NCBI RefSeq assembly: GCF_047345415.1
Contig: NZ_JBLFEP010000002.1
Location: forward strand, 248,001 to 312,000
Length of the DNA: 64,000 bases
Source: Maribacter_C sp947494565
Lineage (GTDB): Bacteria; Bacteroidota; Bacteroidia; Flavobacteriales; Flavobacteriaceae
Direction of reading: 5' to 3'
Under the pieces are notes generated by a model that saw only the letters and a program-made list of their open reading frames with translations, made no database searches and had not been told where the DNA came from. Of this stretch, positions 35,291 through 45,305 are shown in pieces. The position numbers were made by a program, and so were the translations under genes. Position 1 is the first letter of the stretch. The number at the start of each line of letters is the position of its first letter.

Positions 35291-38200
35291 TTATTTTTTA
35301 ACGATTTTAAAGGTGGATGATGAACCATCATCACTCAAAATTTTACAGAAATAAGTGCCTCTTGCATATGCATAAAGCGGTATTTCTAAGGTGGAAGAGC
35401 TGTTGTAGGTAGGGGTGTCGGACAGCATTCTTCCATTCAGGTCAAAAACTTGAATGCGTAATTCTGCACCTGTTTGAAACCCGGCCACATAGATAACATC
35501 GGTAGTCGGATTTGGATAACTGACGACATTATCTAAAACGATAGTTGTCTCCAATATTCCTTGACATTCAGAGTTCCCTTTGATGGAAATTTTGTTTTGA
35601 CCATATTGAAGGGGTACTTCAAGCTCAACACTATTTGCAGTATTCACCTTAAATTCATATTCCGTTCCGTTATTTTTAACATAATACAAGGTGCTTCCGG
35701 ATACTTTAAGGTTAACTAATTTAAGTGCTTTGGATGTTGTGGACCGAATCAGCTTTACTTCCTCTTCGTTCCTAATCGTCATTGTGAACGAAGGCAACTC
35801 TATGCTGGGCCTGTCAAGTTCTTCATCGGAGCTGTAGCTTAGGAAAATGGTGTAGGTAGCTGCCTCTAGTTTCTCGAAGAGATTGGAAAAGTTCACGGTA
35901 TTAGCCTTTAAGGTTTTGGGTTGCCCGACTACCTTTCCGTCAGTATATAGGCTTGCTTTATAGTCGAAATCCGTTCCGTTTTTCAAAGCGATTCTACCAC
36001 TTTTTGTATTCGGACATGAAGAACTTGTTACTTGTGCAACGATACTGTTCGTATCTGCACTAGGTTCTTCTCCACCCTCGGCGTCATCCTTAATTTCAAC
36101 CGTAACTGTTTTGGGATCCGTTGCGGAATAAAGGTCACTCGCCCTCAGCACAATCTCGACTCTCTCATCGCCCTCCGGTGTTCCATCTTCATTAGTTTCG
36201 TCATCAGGTAGTGCCATAATACGGAGTTTTGCCGTCGTACTTTGAGAGGGTATGGTGAGATAAAACCCTTCCGACGACGTAATTTCTCGTTCCGTCCCAT
36301 TGCTCAAAATTTCATAAAGTTTAAAATCTTCATTAAATAAGGCAGTGGGATCTCCGGGGACAATCGAAAAATCAAGCCTCAAGTCATTAGGGGCGATTTT
36401 ATCTTCTCCTAATTTGAATTCTATTTCTTCCGAGTTCTTTTCGGCTGGATTCTCAAAAATCAAGAAATCGTCTGTCACAATAGAAACAGGTAGCCCAGTC
36501 TTATCATCATCTCTAATAACTAATTCTTCAAAGGAATTGCCTAGAGAATAACCAAAATCATCCTTAAGGGTGATTTTGATGCTTTCTTCACCCTCGTCTA
36601 GTGGATCGTTTTCCGGTTTGATCCTGAAAGTGACGATTTGCTGATTTCGATTGACATGAATCACACCTCTGTTTCCACTGACTTCGATTCTATTGGATGA
36701 TATGATGGTATAGTCACCTCCTTCTCCCGTGCCGAAGGTAGCGTTGTTGGTACCGCTAGCGAGTTCGAAAGGTATCTTTAATGAAGTCGGGGTTTTTCGG
36801 TCTAATCTCAGTTGCACTTCTCCATAACTGTCCTCATCTTCTTCCTCAATTATGTTGGTGCCATCTACAACTGAGATATATACGGGTACGGCATCTATTG
36901 TTCTGAACTTAAAACTATCGCCGTAAGACCTTGAATCCCTTTTTGAAAAACGGTAGGTCTTTTCATTATTAGGCTCTGCAAATCGAATGGAAAAGGGTTC
37001 ATTACTATCATCTTCGTTGTCATTTTCCACCTTGACTTGTATAGTTTCGTCAATATCTTTTTCATCAACCGTGATTTTAATGCCTTTGGTTTGGTCCCCG
37101 AACGTAGGAAGGGAAACATCTTTGTTGAATCTAAAAGATTTGTTGGTATCAGCATCGAAATCTAAGTCGAGCGTATACTGATAAATAATAGGTACTCCGT
37201 TTGCGGCATCCAGATTGAATTCGATCGTACTGTTTTCTTCCACTTCGTAATAGTCGATACACTCTCCGTCACAAACGCTGCTAAAATAATCGGGATCTTG
37301 AAGTTGATTGAAGGCTACCGCTCGTATATTCTCATTGAGAATCAAGTCTACAAATACAAGATATTCGGTTTTATCTATAACTTTGATGGTTCTCCAATTC
37401 TCATCAAAAGCAATAGAATAACCGGCACTATCCAATACCTTATCTATTTTTATAGTATAATAGTTACAATCCACGTCCAAGGCATCCAACGTGCCGTTTT
37501 CTGCGACTCGTTCATCCAAATAGGTTGCTTTTATAGTGGCAGTACTATTTCCCGCGGGAAATACGAAGATATTAGTATCTAACTCATATTCCCACGGGTT
37601 AATTCTTAAATCATCATTGGTATCGATTTCGTCTTTTAGTTCGATTCGTATTTCGCTGGTGTGCGCTGTAAACGGATTCCCCTCGTTATCGAACAAAGAA
37701 CAGGTAATGATATCGGGATCATTTGTTTGTCCTTCGATACCACCACTATTACTTAGAACAGCATAAACGATTTCTTGACTGGCCGTATCCGAAATCAAAA
37801 ACTCATATTCTAGGGAGGACCCTTCAATGGCCGCACTTTGAAAACCGGCAATTTCTTCAAAGGAGGCGGGGCCTTCCTCGTCTGGAGTGGTTATTAGAAT
37901 TTGAGGGAATAACTTTAATGTAAGCTTCTCTACGGTTTCGTCTACCCCGTCGGCCTTGAGGGCGATACTTACTTTTGCGTTGTACGCAGCTGAATTATCA
38001 ACTTCGAATAGGAACGCGTCATTTCCTTGTTGGAGGTTGACTCCTTCCGCATTTTCGATTGTGAGTTCATAATCATTTGCATCAAGATTATTCCCGCCAA
38101 TGAGTTCATATCCTAAAGTGTAGGTCTCTCCTTGTCTAGTATTGGGTTGTAACGCTCCAAGTAGAATTTCTACAGTATTTCCTTCCGTGGCACTAAACTC

Positions 38201-41200
38201 TCGGGCAAATGCACTGGTAGTCTTGGTTATCCGTTCGGCATTGGTAACAAAATCGGTTATAAATTGTGAATCCTGACTTAATGGGGCTTCAGGGTTATTC
38301 TCAATTTCAATTTCCACGGTGAATGTTTCTCCAAAGGCAATTCGATCTCCCAGGGGGGAATCGAGGTTGTAATTCTTGGTAGTCGGTGTGATGTCAAGAA
38401 AGAAACGTTCCAACCCTTCACTAGGGTCATCATCTTCGAAGTAAATATCCAAGGAAAAAGATTCGTCGAAGAGCCGCGGCCCTACAAGATTCCCATCGCG
38501 TGTATAGAAGTCGTTTTCATCGGCCTTTGCTGAACCGTCTCGGGCGGTAATAAGAAATCCTTTTTCTACTGTAGAATTGTCCTGGGGGACTATCGAAAAA
38601 TTTAATAGCCCCGTCTCACTTACCTTAATCGGGTAGTCTTGGTAAATGGAACCATTCCCATCTTTGAAAACCATGGCATAGTCCGCCAACGCGTCTTGGT
38701 TTTCTTTATCCTTCAATTTTATTTCAAAAATCAGATCCCCATCGGCATTGATGGTTCCCTTGCCATCGATATTCGACCATCGATAGGCTCCCTCAGGCTT
38801 GGGCAGCAGTATTTGAATCGTTTCGTCCTCGTCCTCTTGGATTCCGTCGACGATGGATTGGATGGTCACCTCTGTATTAAATTTCAGCTCTATTTGCGGA
38901 ACTCCAATTAGCTCAAAATCGACATTGTTTTCGGCGAGGTTATTTCCAGTTCCAAATTGCATGTCAACATCAAATCGTGTAGGTTGGACCAAATCTTCAG
39001 GAACGTCCAGGGGTCTAAAAGAGACTTCAAAAGCATTCCCTTCCGTAATTTCCTTGTTTAAGGCAGTACCCAATTGAACGTCTACAAAATAAGGTTCGAC
39101 CTCAGTTATGGGTATCGTAAGGGTTATACCGCCATTTTCGTATGCACCGCCACTTCCACTATAGAAATAATTACCGTCCGGTTTTGGTAGGCTAATAACT
39201 ATTTCCTCATTTTCATTTGGTATGTCATCCAATGCCACACGAAATGGTATTTTCATGCTATTTGGCTCCGATAGAACAGTGAAATTAATGACAGTCTCAT
39301 CGAAATTCGTTGTTAACGGAAAGTCAATCGAATAGTCAAAATCACGAGTCTCCCCAAAACCCGCGGTGCTTTTATCAATACTTAAGTCAAGATTGAACAT
39401 GGACTCTGACGGATCCAAAGGATTAAGTACAAGATTAAATTCTTTACCTTCTTCAATGGAATAGTTGTCGTTGGGGCCTGCGTTTTCAAGGGAAACAATG
39501 ACTTCAATCGGGTCGTTATCTGTTATCTTTAAGATGTAAACGGCCGTATTGCTCAAACCTACATTGGTGCTCTCCACATTTATCGTAATGACCAGTTCTT
39601 CGGTATCCTCATTGACAGAGTCATCCAAAATGGAAAAATTCAACTGCCCATCTATCGCGTTCTCCTGAACAGTGAAGGTGTAAGTGGTGTTTTCATTTTC
39701 TAGAGTAACATCGTCCTCTGTCGATTGCTCCTGACGCAAAATCGCGATTTCGGAACCAATAACCTCATCCTGGTCTTCAATGCCGCTTCCAAAAATTTCC
39801 CGTTCCTCCTCTATAATGGAATACATTTGGTAGTTCACGGAAACGACAAATGTATCACCGGGATTCGCCCCTGTATCGGCATTTAGATTCAGGGAAAAAT
39901 TAGTCCCTTCACCGACCTCATAATAGGGTCCGATTCCAGCTCCTGTTAGCGAAGATGAAATCAAAAAAGGGCCATTGGGGGCACTGTCATTATCCGTAAT
40001 AGTAACGGGTTCAGTACCTCCATTTAGAATTTTTACGCGTTCAGTATCATCGTTCAAATCACCTGCATAGGTGATGGTCACATTAAAGCTTTCCAAGTCT
40101 TCCGGCTCATTATCATCATCCTTGATTACAATTTCAAATTCGGTTGAGGAAGCGCCGTCGGCAATCGTAGCTTGTCCAGTGAAAGGCTCATAGTCTTGGT
40201 TGATTAGTGCATCTCCCCCATTGAGAACAACGTTAAAGGGAAGCGGGGCACCGGTTTCATTCACCAAGGATGACGAAATCACCAGTATCGCATTTTGTGA
40301 GCCCTCTACGCCGTTTTTCTCTACACTCAAGGTAACATCGGTTACCTCGTTGTCGATAATCTTAACAGGAAACCGAACTACTCCATTGACCGCATTTTTA
40401 AGGGATATGTTGGGGTCATTGGTCGAAATGTCGATGAAGAAATATTCATCCGCTTCGAAAAGCTGATCTCCTTTCGGTTCTAGCTCCCTAATACGATCAA
40501 TACCCATGTCTATAGTAGTAATGGCTATAGGTTCATTAGTAAGCGCCTCAAAATCGACTCCTTTGGTTGCCGGATTTAGATTGTTGTTCTCTTCGGTATT
40601 CAGTATTACCTCGTAAGCGGCAAGCGTACTGGAAGGCAGTTCAATGCCATTTTTGTCCCTTAGATCAAAGCCCAATTCAATTTTAGAGTCAAAAATGTAA
40701 AATCCATCCTCGATGGTATGGGCAGATTCGAAAAAGACCTCCACAACATTGTTTAGGGCCTTACAGTTACCCGCATATACTGCTGTAGCATCTTTTTCCC
40801 AGCTAGGGGCGTTTTCTGCCTGGCCAGGATTATCTACCTGAATACAAGATAAGGCCGTAGCTTGCGCATTAAGTGCCGTCAATGCCGCATTGTTTCCATT
40901 GGCGACATTTAAGGTACTCAATTGGGCATTGGAGGAAACATCAACAGCAGTCAAAGCACTGTTCCCGGAAAAATCAAGAGCCGTAAATGCGTTATTCGAG
41001 CCCCTAAAGATTGCAAGGGCAGGGTTTTGATCTACTACGATTTCAGCAATGGAATTGTTGGAAACAACTAATGATTCCAATGCAGCATTATCCATGACAT
41101 CAAGCGAAGTAAAGGAACAATCCGACAAAATCAACCCTTTAAGATTTTGTAACCCATCCAAATCGTTTAAAACAGAGAGATTTGGACAGTTATCGGCATC

Positions 41201-41737
41201 CAATAGTTCAATTTTAGAGGTGTTTTTCAAGTTGACTGCTTCAATATTATTCCCCCGAATTGACAAAAACCGAACATTTTCCACTCCCCCGAAACTGATA
41301 ATACCATTTGAATTCCCTGAGATTCCGTTGTCGTTAAGCGAAAGATCAATGACGTTTGTCAAAAAAGCATCCGCTGCTTCATTTTTGAAGAAAATAGCCT
41401 TGCCTGCCAAATTACAGTTGTCCGCTTTTATTGTGACCAGAGAAAGATTTTGTAATACCAGTTCGTCCAAATCATTTCCACTAACATCCAAGGTTTCCAC
41501 AGCGCTGAAGAATTCGAGTCCGCTCAGGTCTGAAATCCCTCGATTTGAAACGTTGAGGTTAGTTACCATATCAGCATCGACAATGGATATAACACCATCC
41601 CTTACCGGATTAGAATCATGGCCTAGGGCAATGAGGGCATCCTCAAATGCAGGGTCATCTATATCTATGGTCTGGGCACCTGCCCAAACGGAGAAAAGTA
41701 ATAGGGTTCCAACAAGTAATTTTCTTTTCATTTTCAA
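35291..41737 (-). CDS. Giant LRR/Calx-beta surface protein with T9SS sorting domain
   Basis: A 2148-aa exported protein. Signal peptide MKMKRKLLVGTLLLFSVWAGA; leucine-rich repeats at about 50-320 (VTNLNVSNRGISDLSGLEFF; LDVSGNDLDELVLQNLSLV); then a long series of Calx-beta-like modules with E-G-x-N-F/F-x-V openings, D-x-D/acidic Ca2+ sites and a repeated EDDEDEE-like DxxNExxE closing pattern (about 430-1850); a final T9SS type A domain of ~75 residues (VVSYPNPTTDVIYVAGF... RGTYFCKILSDDGS). It should be delivered to the cell surface by type IX secretion and act in adhesion or matrix binding. It is the second gene of an operon behind a DUF5723 protein. Confidence 0.93.
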   Translation of the reverse strand: MKMKRKLLVGTLLLFSVWAGAQTIDIDDPAFEDALIALGHDSNPVRDGVISIVDADMVTNLNVSNRGISDLSGLEFFSAVETLDVSGNDLDELVLQNLSLVTIKADNCNLAGKAIFFKNEAADAFLTNVIDLSLNDNGISGNSNGIISFGGVENVRFLSIRGNNIEAVNLKNTSKIELLDADNCPNLSVLNDLDGLQNLKGLILSDCSFTSLDVMDNAALESLVVSNNSIAEIVVDQNPALAIFRGSNNAFTALDFSGNSALTAVDVSSNAQLSTLNVANGNNAALTALNAQATALSCIQVDNPGQAENAPSWEKDATAVYAGNCKALNNVVEVFFESAHTIEDGFYIFDSKIELGFDLRDKNGIELPSSTLAAYEVILNTEENNNLNPATKGVDFEALTNEPIAITTIDMGIDRIRELEPKGDQLFEADEYFFIDISTNDPNISLKNAVNGVVRFPVKIIDNEVTDVTLSVEKNGVEGSQNAILVISSSLVNETGAPLPFNVVLNGGDALINQDYEPFTGQATIADGASSTEFEIVIKDDDNEPEDLESFNVTITYAGDLNDDTERVKILNGGTEPVTITDNDSAPNGPFLISSSLTGAGIGPYYEVGEGTNFSLNLNADTGANPGDTFVVSVNYQMYSIIEEEREIFGSGIEDQDEVIGSEIAILRQEQSTEDDVTLENENTTYTFTVQENAIDGQLNFSILDDSVNEDTEELVITINVESTNVGLSNTAVYILKITDNDPIEVIVSLENAGPNDNYSIEEGKEFNLVLNPLDPSESMFNLDLSIDKSTAGFGETRDFDYSIDFPLTTNFDETVINFTVLSEPNSMKIPFRVALDDIPNENEEIVISLPKPDGNYFYSGSGGAYENGGITLTIPITEVEPYFVDVQLGTALNKEITEGNAFEVSFRPLDVPEDLVQPTRFDVDMQFGTGNNLAENNVDFELIGVPQIELKFNTEVTIQSIVDGIQEDEDETIQILLPKPEGAYRWSNIDGKGTINADGDLIFEIKLKDKENQDALADYAMVFKDGNGSIYQDYPIKVSETGLLNFSIVPQDNSTVEKGFLITARDGSAKADENDFYTRDGNLVGPRLFDESFSLDIYFEDDDPSEGLERFFLDITPTTKNYNLDSPLGDRIAFGETFTVEIEIENNPEAPLSQDSQFITDFVTNAERITKTTSAFAREFSATEGNTVEILLGALQPNTRQGETYTLGYELIGGNNLDANDYELTIENAEGVNLQQGNDAFLFEVDNSAAYNAKVSIALKADGVDETVEKLTLKLFPQILITTPDEEGPASFEEIAGFQSAAIEGSSLEYEFLISDTASQEIVYAVLSNSGGIEGQTNDPDIITCSLFDNEGNPFTAHTSEIRIELKDEIDTNDDLRINPWEYELDTNIFVFPAGNSTATIKATYLDERVAENGTLDALDVDCNYYTIKIDKVLDSAGYSIAFDENWRTIKVIDKTEYLVFVDLILNENIRAVAFNQLQDPDYFSSVCDGECIDYYEVEENSTIEFNLDAANGVPIIYQYTLDLDFDADTNKSFRFNKDVSLPTFGDQTKGIKITVDEKDIDETIQVKVENDNEDDSNEPFSIRFAEPNNEKTYRFSKRDSRSYGDSFKFRTIDAVPVYISVVDGTNIIEEEDEDSYGEVQLRLDRKTPTSLKIPFELASGTNNATFGTGEGGDYTIISSNRIEVSGNRGVIHVNRNQQIVTFRIKPENDPLDEGEESIKITLKDDFGYSLGNSFEELVIRDDDKTGLPVSIVTDDFLIFENPAEKNSEEIEFKLGEDKIAPNDLRLDFSIVPGDPTALFNEDFKLYEILSNGTEREITSSEGFYLTIPSQSTTAKLRIMALPDDETNEDGTPEGDERVEIVLRASDLYSATDPKTVTVEIKDDAEGGEEPSADTNSIVAQVTSSSCPNTKSGRIALKNGTDFDYKASLYTDGKVVGQPKTLKANTVNFSNLFEKLEAATYTIFLSYSSDEELDRPSIELPSFTMTIRNEEEVKLIRSTTSKALKLVNLKVSGSTLYYVKNNGTEYEFKVNTANSVELEVPLQYGQNKISIKGNSECQGILETTIVLDNVVSYPNPTTDVIYVAGFQTGAELRIQVFDLNGRMLSDTPTYNSSSTLEIPLYAYARGTYFCKILSDDGSSSTFKIVKK

Positions 41738-41762
41738 AATATTTTGATCACCTATTTATGAA

Positions 41763-43175
41763 CTATCGATACAAATCTTTCATCAGCGGTATACTTAATC
41801 CAAAATACAGATGGTGTGCTTTTTCATTGGTAAACATGCTGCTCAAGGCGGCCGCTCCTAAAGTCACCGGGCCGTAACGTACCCCAAGGCCTGCGGATAT
41901 GCTACCTGTGGCTTCCAGATCAAAGTTTACCGGAAGGTACACACTGAATTTTCGAGTTTCGTACCGCGGGGTGACCGTGACCAAATCCATCTGGGAATTG
42001 GCAAAGGCATCCGTAGACTTCGTAAGTCCTTTGATATAGTTGATATTGATATAATAGTTGTTGTTGTTCAGAATGATGTAGTCCAAGTTCAGGTTAAGTG
42101 ACCTAGGCAGCAAAAAATCGGCCTGTCCGAGCGCGGGAGAGAAGTTTTCGGGGCTGGCTTGTATTGTGCGAATCAATCCTGTTTCAGGCAAATAGCTATT
42201 TTTTACGATTTCGAAGCCTGATAGTGAAATTGTATTTTGTTGAACGTCTTTATAAGCGATTGTACCGATATCCAGAACCGAAGCACTTACTTTCAATTTG
42301 TATTTGTTCACGGCACTGCTATTGCTGCGTACATCTACCCGGTTGGTTTCCCGAGGGCGCCATTCGTAGACGAAACCGATATCGCCACCAATACCCGAAC
42401 CCTTGCCACTAAAATTATCGAGCACCGAACTCAGAAAAAACTCCTGGTTACTTTCGCCATTGGCATCAGGGTCGGTGTCCAAACTAATAAACGGATTGGT
42501 GCTGTTAGTGTTCAAGTTCAAGTTTGTCCCGTCATCAGTTCCCTCTAAGTCACCACGCACCTCGACGGCGCGATTGCCAAAAAAGTACTTAAAGGTTCCT
42601 CCAAATTTGACGAAGTGGTAGTTGGAATTGATCAATACGGCTGAGAGGTTGAGTCCGACTTCTCCCCATGAATGAGCCGTGTTGTTCAGGACACTACTTT
42701 GAAAGGTATACTCTCGGTCCTCGAACCCGTCATTTAGTCCCTCTAGCAAGGTATTGTTGACATTATGATAATCATAGAACGTACGGGAACGCAAAAGCAA
42801 TCCGATACCGAAATTCTCATGGAAATTCCAACTTACCGAGGGTAGCAATACATCGGTATGACCGTAACTATAGCCCTCTTTTACTCTATTGGCCTCATCA
42901 CTGTTTTGGGAAAAATCCAGTCCATTAAAGCCATTGGGGGTGGTTTCGACCTCAAAATTGGTAAGGCTACCAAATTGGGAAACACCCAACTGATTAAACG
43001 AAATCACGTTGACATGAATACGATATTTAGAATCCACACTATTCGCCGGATTGGCCACTACGCCATAAATACCACTATAGTTATCAAACGCAAATCCATG
43101 ATGGGTGGTTTGGGCAAAACAGAGCGTGGACCAGCTAAGGAACACTAGGGAAACTACTGAGAATTTGGTATGCAT
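41763..43175 (-). CDS. DUF5723-type outer-membrane beta-barrel protein
   Basis: A 470-aa protein with signal peptide (FSVVSLVFLSWSTLCFAQ) and long stretches of alternating amphipathic strands with terminal F/Y residues, ending in LYFGLSIPLMKDLYR, consistent with an outer-membrane barrel. The opening after cleavage (FAFDNYSGIYGVVANPAN) is the start I associate with DUF5723 proteins of flavobacteria, which often precede T9SS cargo genes and could serve as anchors or partners (PorP/SprF-like role, inferred). It is 25 nt upstream of the giant T9SS gene and heads that operon. Confidence 0.78.
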   Translation of the reverse strand: MHTKFSVVSLVFLSWSTLCFAQTTHHGFAFDNYSGIYGVVANPANSVDSKYRIHVNVISFNQLGVSQFGSLTNFEVETTPNGFNGLDFSQNSDEANRVKEGYSYGHTDVLLPSVSWNFHENFGIGLLLRSRTFYDYHNVNNTLLEGLNDGFEDREYTFQSSVLNNTAHSWGEVGLNLSAVLINSNYHFVKFGGTFKYFFGNRAVEVRGDLEGTDDGTNLNLNTNSTNPFISLDTDPDANGESNQEFFLSSVLDNFSGKGSGIGGDIGFVYEWRPRETNRVDVRSNSSAVNKYKLKVSASVLDIGTIAYKDVQQNTISLSGFEIVKNSYLPETGLIRTIQASPENFSPALGQADFLLPRSLNLNLDYIILNNNNYYININYIKGLTKSTDAFANSQMDLVTVTPRYETRKFSVYLPVNFDLEATGSISAGLGVRYGPVTLGAAALSSMFTNEKAHHLYFGLSIPLMKDLYR

Positions 43176-43305
43176 TGTATAGTTTGGTTGACTATGGTTT
43201 GTCCCTGCTTCGAAAAGGAGGGTTTTAAATGTAGCGAAACATTTTAAAAATCATCTTGGTTTTACGTCGGTTACATCGAATTTTTGTTGAATTCAACGAA
43301 TAAAT

Positions 43306-43355
43306 CAAATATAATTGAGAATGGGATAGCCGAAAATACCTAGTAGTGGGTATTT
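43306..43355 (-). promoter_or_regulatory. Operator palindrome B with -7 element, upstream of the DUF5723/T9SS operon
   Basis: AAATACC (43334-43340), TAGTAGTG, GGTATTT (43349-43355), a perfect inverted repeat with TA at its centre. On the minus strand TATATTTG (43313-43306) is an exact TAnnTTTG; centres are 35 bp apart. Transcription would start near 43299, giving a leader of about 120 nt to the ATG at 43175, longer than at the other sites. Confidence 0.65.
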
Positions 43356-43439
43356 ATTTGGTATTCCCTTGATAATCAGAAACTAAAAGAAAGAATGCAA
43401 TGATATTCAGTGTAAGATTTACCGCGAAATATCGTACGT

Positions 43440-44846
43440 TTATTGAATTTCTGTTCGTAGATCAACTTCCGAAATGGTCCGTTCTTGGTACCGCGTTTCG
43501 CCCTGTGGAATATCATTGATCAATTGGGTCTCCGAAGTACTGATCCGCTTCGGAAAAAAGATGTCTTCAAATGTGGAATAGTCATTGATGATGCGCTGTG
43601 TCTGAAGGGTGATTTGGTCTTTGACCTTTCCTTTTTTGAAATACGCTATTTTCTCTTTTTCCAATATCGCGAACAGCAGACCCGATTGGGTACTGAAGTA
43701 GTACTGTTTTGAAAATAGTACCCGTTTTCCTTTCTTTCTGAGGTTTCCGATTTCGATTTTCTCTTCGGGTAATTCCAACATAAAACATTCTTCGTCAGCA
43801 ATACGTTTTCTACCACGATAATACGCCACTTCAGGATTGGAGACGAGCAAGAAGTCATCAAAGAAATATTGGGTGCTTGGTTTTTTTTCTTTTTTGAAGG
43901 TGTAGGGGTCTGCGTCAAGACTTGTTCCTATTCTAGGGGCTCCGGCCTTCCATTGATCCTGATCCGTGAATTTCCAAAAAAGGGAATCATTTTTAATGAG
44001 GTATTGCTCTTCTTGGGCCGCATTCAAAATATCGATTCTATTTACGCCTTGCTCATAGTCATAGGCATAAACAATAGGGTCTTGGTTGATTTTTTCACCC
44101 TTGGTCTCTGAAATGGTCTCTTTAAAATTGAGCTGTTTGATTTGACTCAAGGCCTTTAGACCTCCTAATGCCTTAAAATAACGGTTCACGATCAACTCTG
44201 GGCTAACATCTTTCTCAGGGGTATCCTCATTGAGAAGAATTTTCTTCTGGTTTGGATTGTTGAATTTCATCCATCCGATTTTAATGGCTTCCATTCGTTC
44301 AGCCCTTCCTGGATGTGTAGCACTGCCTTTTTCCGGTACATTTTGAAACATACTCTGCGCTTCTTCAAGGGTACTGCCCATTCGGGCTAATGTAGTTCCG
44401 GCAAAACGATCTGCGCTGAGCTCCCACCTTGGGTTGCTCCCTCTCTTATTCAGCGAATGATACAATAGAAAATGTCCGACTTCATGTGCCAACACCCCTA
44501 TAGAAGCCCAATCCGTTTGTGATTTTTTAGACATTTGCGCCAACCATAATGGGTCATATAAAATATAGGGAGTTAGGTTTTTATCGGCATCTTCTTCGAT
44601 ATGTGCCAGCGCATTTTTGATGTTTTCGCACTTGCGCATCTTGAAATTTCTATTGAGCCCCATTTGCCCCATCATTTCATCGACGATAGATTCCGCTTCC
44701 GCATCGGCTGTTTGGCTTTGATTTCCAAAACAAAGGTCATCGACAGATTCGATAACCACATTTTGAAAGCCTTGAGAAACGCAAACTATCGGAATCAGAA
44801 ATATCATCAATAGGGCAAGATGTGCTCCAGCGCGAAGTATAATCAT
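43440..44846 (-). CDS. M48-family metallopeptidase with C-terminal LolA-like domain
   Basis: A 468-aa secreted zinc protease. After a signal peptide (LALLMIFLIPIVCVSQ) comes an M48 domain with HEVGH (H121, E122, H125) and the third ligand E142 in ELSADRFAG. The remaining ~260 residues start with NRYFKALGGLKALSQIKQLN and contain strand pairs, the pattern of the outer-membrane lipoprotein-sorting (LolA-like) fold that follows some Bacteroidota proteases. It may degrade or mature envelope proteins. It is divergent from the 64-aa membrane protein across the palindrome-bearing region at 44.9-45.0 kb, so its regulation may be shared. Confidence 0.85.
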   Translation of the reverse strand: MIILRAGAHLALLMIFLIPIVCVSQGFQNVVIESVDDLCFGNQSQTADAEAESIVDEMMGQMGLNRNFKMRKCENIKNALAHIEEDADKNLTPYILYDPLWLAQMSKKSQTDWASIGVLAHEVGHFLLYHSLNKRGSNPRWELSADRFAGTTLARMGSTLEEAQSMFQNVPEKGSATHPGRAERMEAIKIGWMKFNNPNQKKILLNEDTPEKDVSPELIVNRYFKALGGLKALSQIKQLNFKETISETKGEKINQDPIVYAYDYEQGVNRIDILNAAQEEQYLIKNDSLFWKFTDQDQWKAGAPRIGTSLDADPYTFKKEKKPSTQYFFDDFLLVSNPEVAYYRGRKRIADEECFMLELPEEKIEIGNLRKKGKRVLFSKQYYFSTQSGLLFAILEKEKIAYFKKGKVKDQITLQTQRIINDYSTFEDIFFPKRISTSETQLINDIPQGETRYQERTISEVDLRTEIQ

Positions 44847-44960
44847 CTGAATTGTTTTGGTTTGGAGTCAAAATATACAAAATTCAATGACGTTCACAAA
44901 TCATGGGAAATCTCCGAAAATTTATTTTCCGGGAAAATACCCAATACTAGTGAATTTCAA

Positions 44961-45010
44961 ATATACCCGTTATGGGGTATTTCTATCGATTGGCAAAAAT
45001 CCTACTTTCA
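44961..45010 (+). promoter_or_regulatory. Operator palindrome D with -7-like element, between M48 protease and 64-aa membrane protein
   Basis: ATATACC (44961-44967), CGTTATGG, GGTATTT (44976-44982), central TA. Rightward, TACTTTCA (45003-45010), a -7 with two mismatches, has its centre 35 bp from the palindrome centre and would give an 18-nt leader to the ATG at 45035. A degenerate second copy (AAATACC at 44935-44941 with a poor right arm) lies nearer the M48 gene, so the protease may be co-controlled. Confidence 0.55.
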
Positions 45011-45034
45011 GCGTATCGATTAACTTGTATACTG

Positions 45035-45229
45035 ATGAAAAAACCAACCTACACCTTCGCGATACTCGCTTCATTGGTATGCGCGGTAGCGGGTTTACTG
45101 GTAAACTTCATCCCTTGGGTATATAGCCCGCTTTTAAGTAGCATCTTCCTTTTTTTAGGAGTGGGCGGACTCTCCCTTATTTTCATTCAACTGTTTATTA
45201 AACACTACTGTAGAAGGGGTAAAGGGTAA
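45035..45229 (+). CDS. 64-aa membrane protein with two predicted helices
   Basis: From the ATG at 45035 the product starts MKKPTYTFAILASLVCAVAG and has two hydrophobic helices (YTFAILASLVCAVAGLLVNF; LLSSIFLFLGVGGLSLIFIQ) with a basic tail (KHYCRRGKG), so both ends should be cytoplasmic. No family recognised. The frame opens further upstream but only this ATG fits the putative promoter next to palindrome D. It is the only gene on the + strand between 33.3 and 52.9 kb, and convergent with the response regulator gene. Confidence 0.6.
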   Translation: MKKPTYTFAILASLVCAVAGLLVNFIPWVYSPLLSSIFLFLGVGGLSLIFIQLFIKHYCRRGKG

Positions 45230-45305
45230 GGGTTTTAAACCTGGGTTTTCCTGTTAAATAGAATGATTTGGGTACAAATCCCTCCAATACCTATCGTATC
45301 GGAAT

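Noticed and set aside
41049..41747. 232-aa frame on the + strand antisense to the giant T9SS gene
   Set aside because: It lies entirely inside a coding region with convincing domains and has itself no recognisable motif or signal.
45281..45301. ATACC followed by a poor right arm near the 3' end of the response regulator
   Set aside because: The right arm is shifted by one and does not match, and no gene starts nearby.
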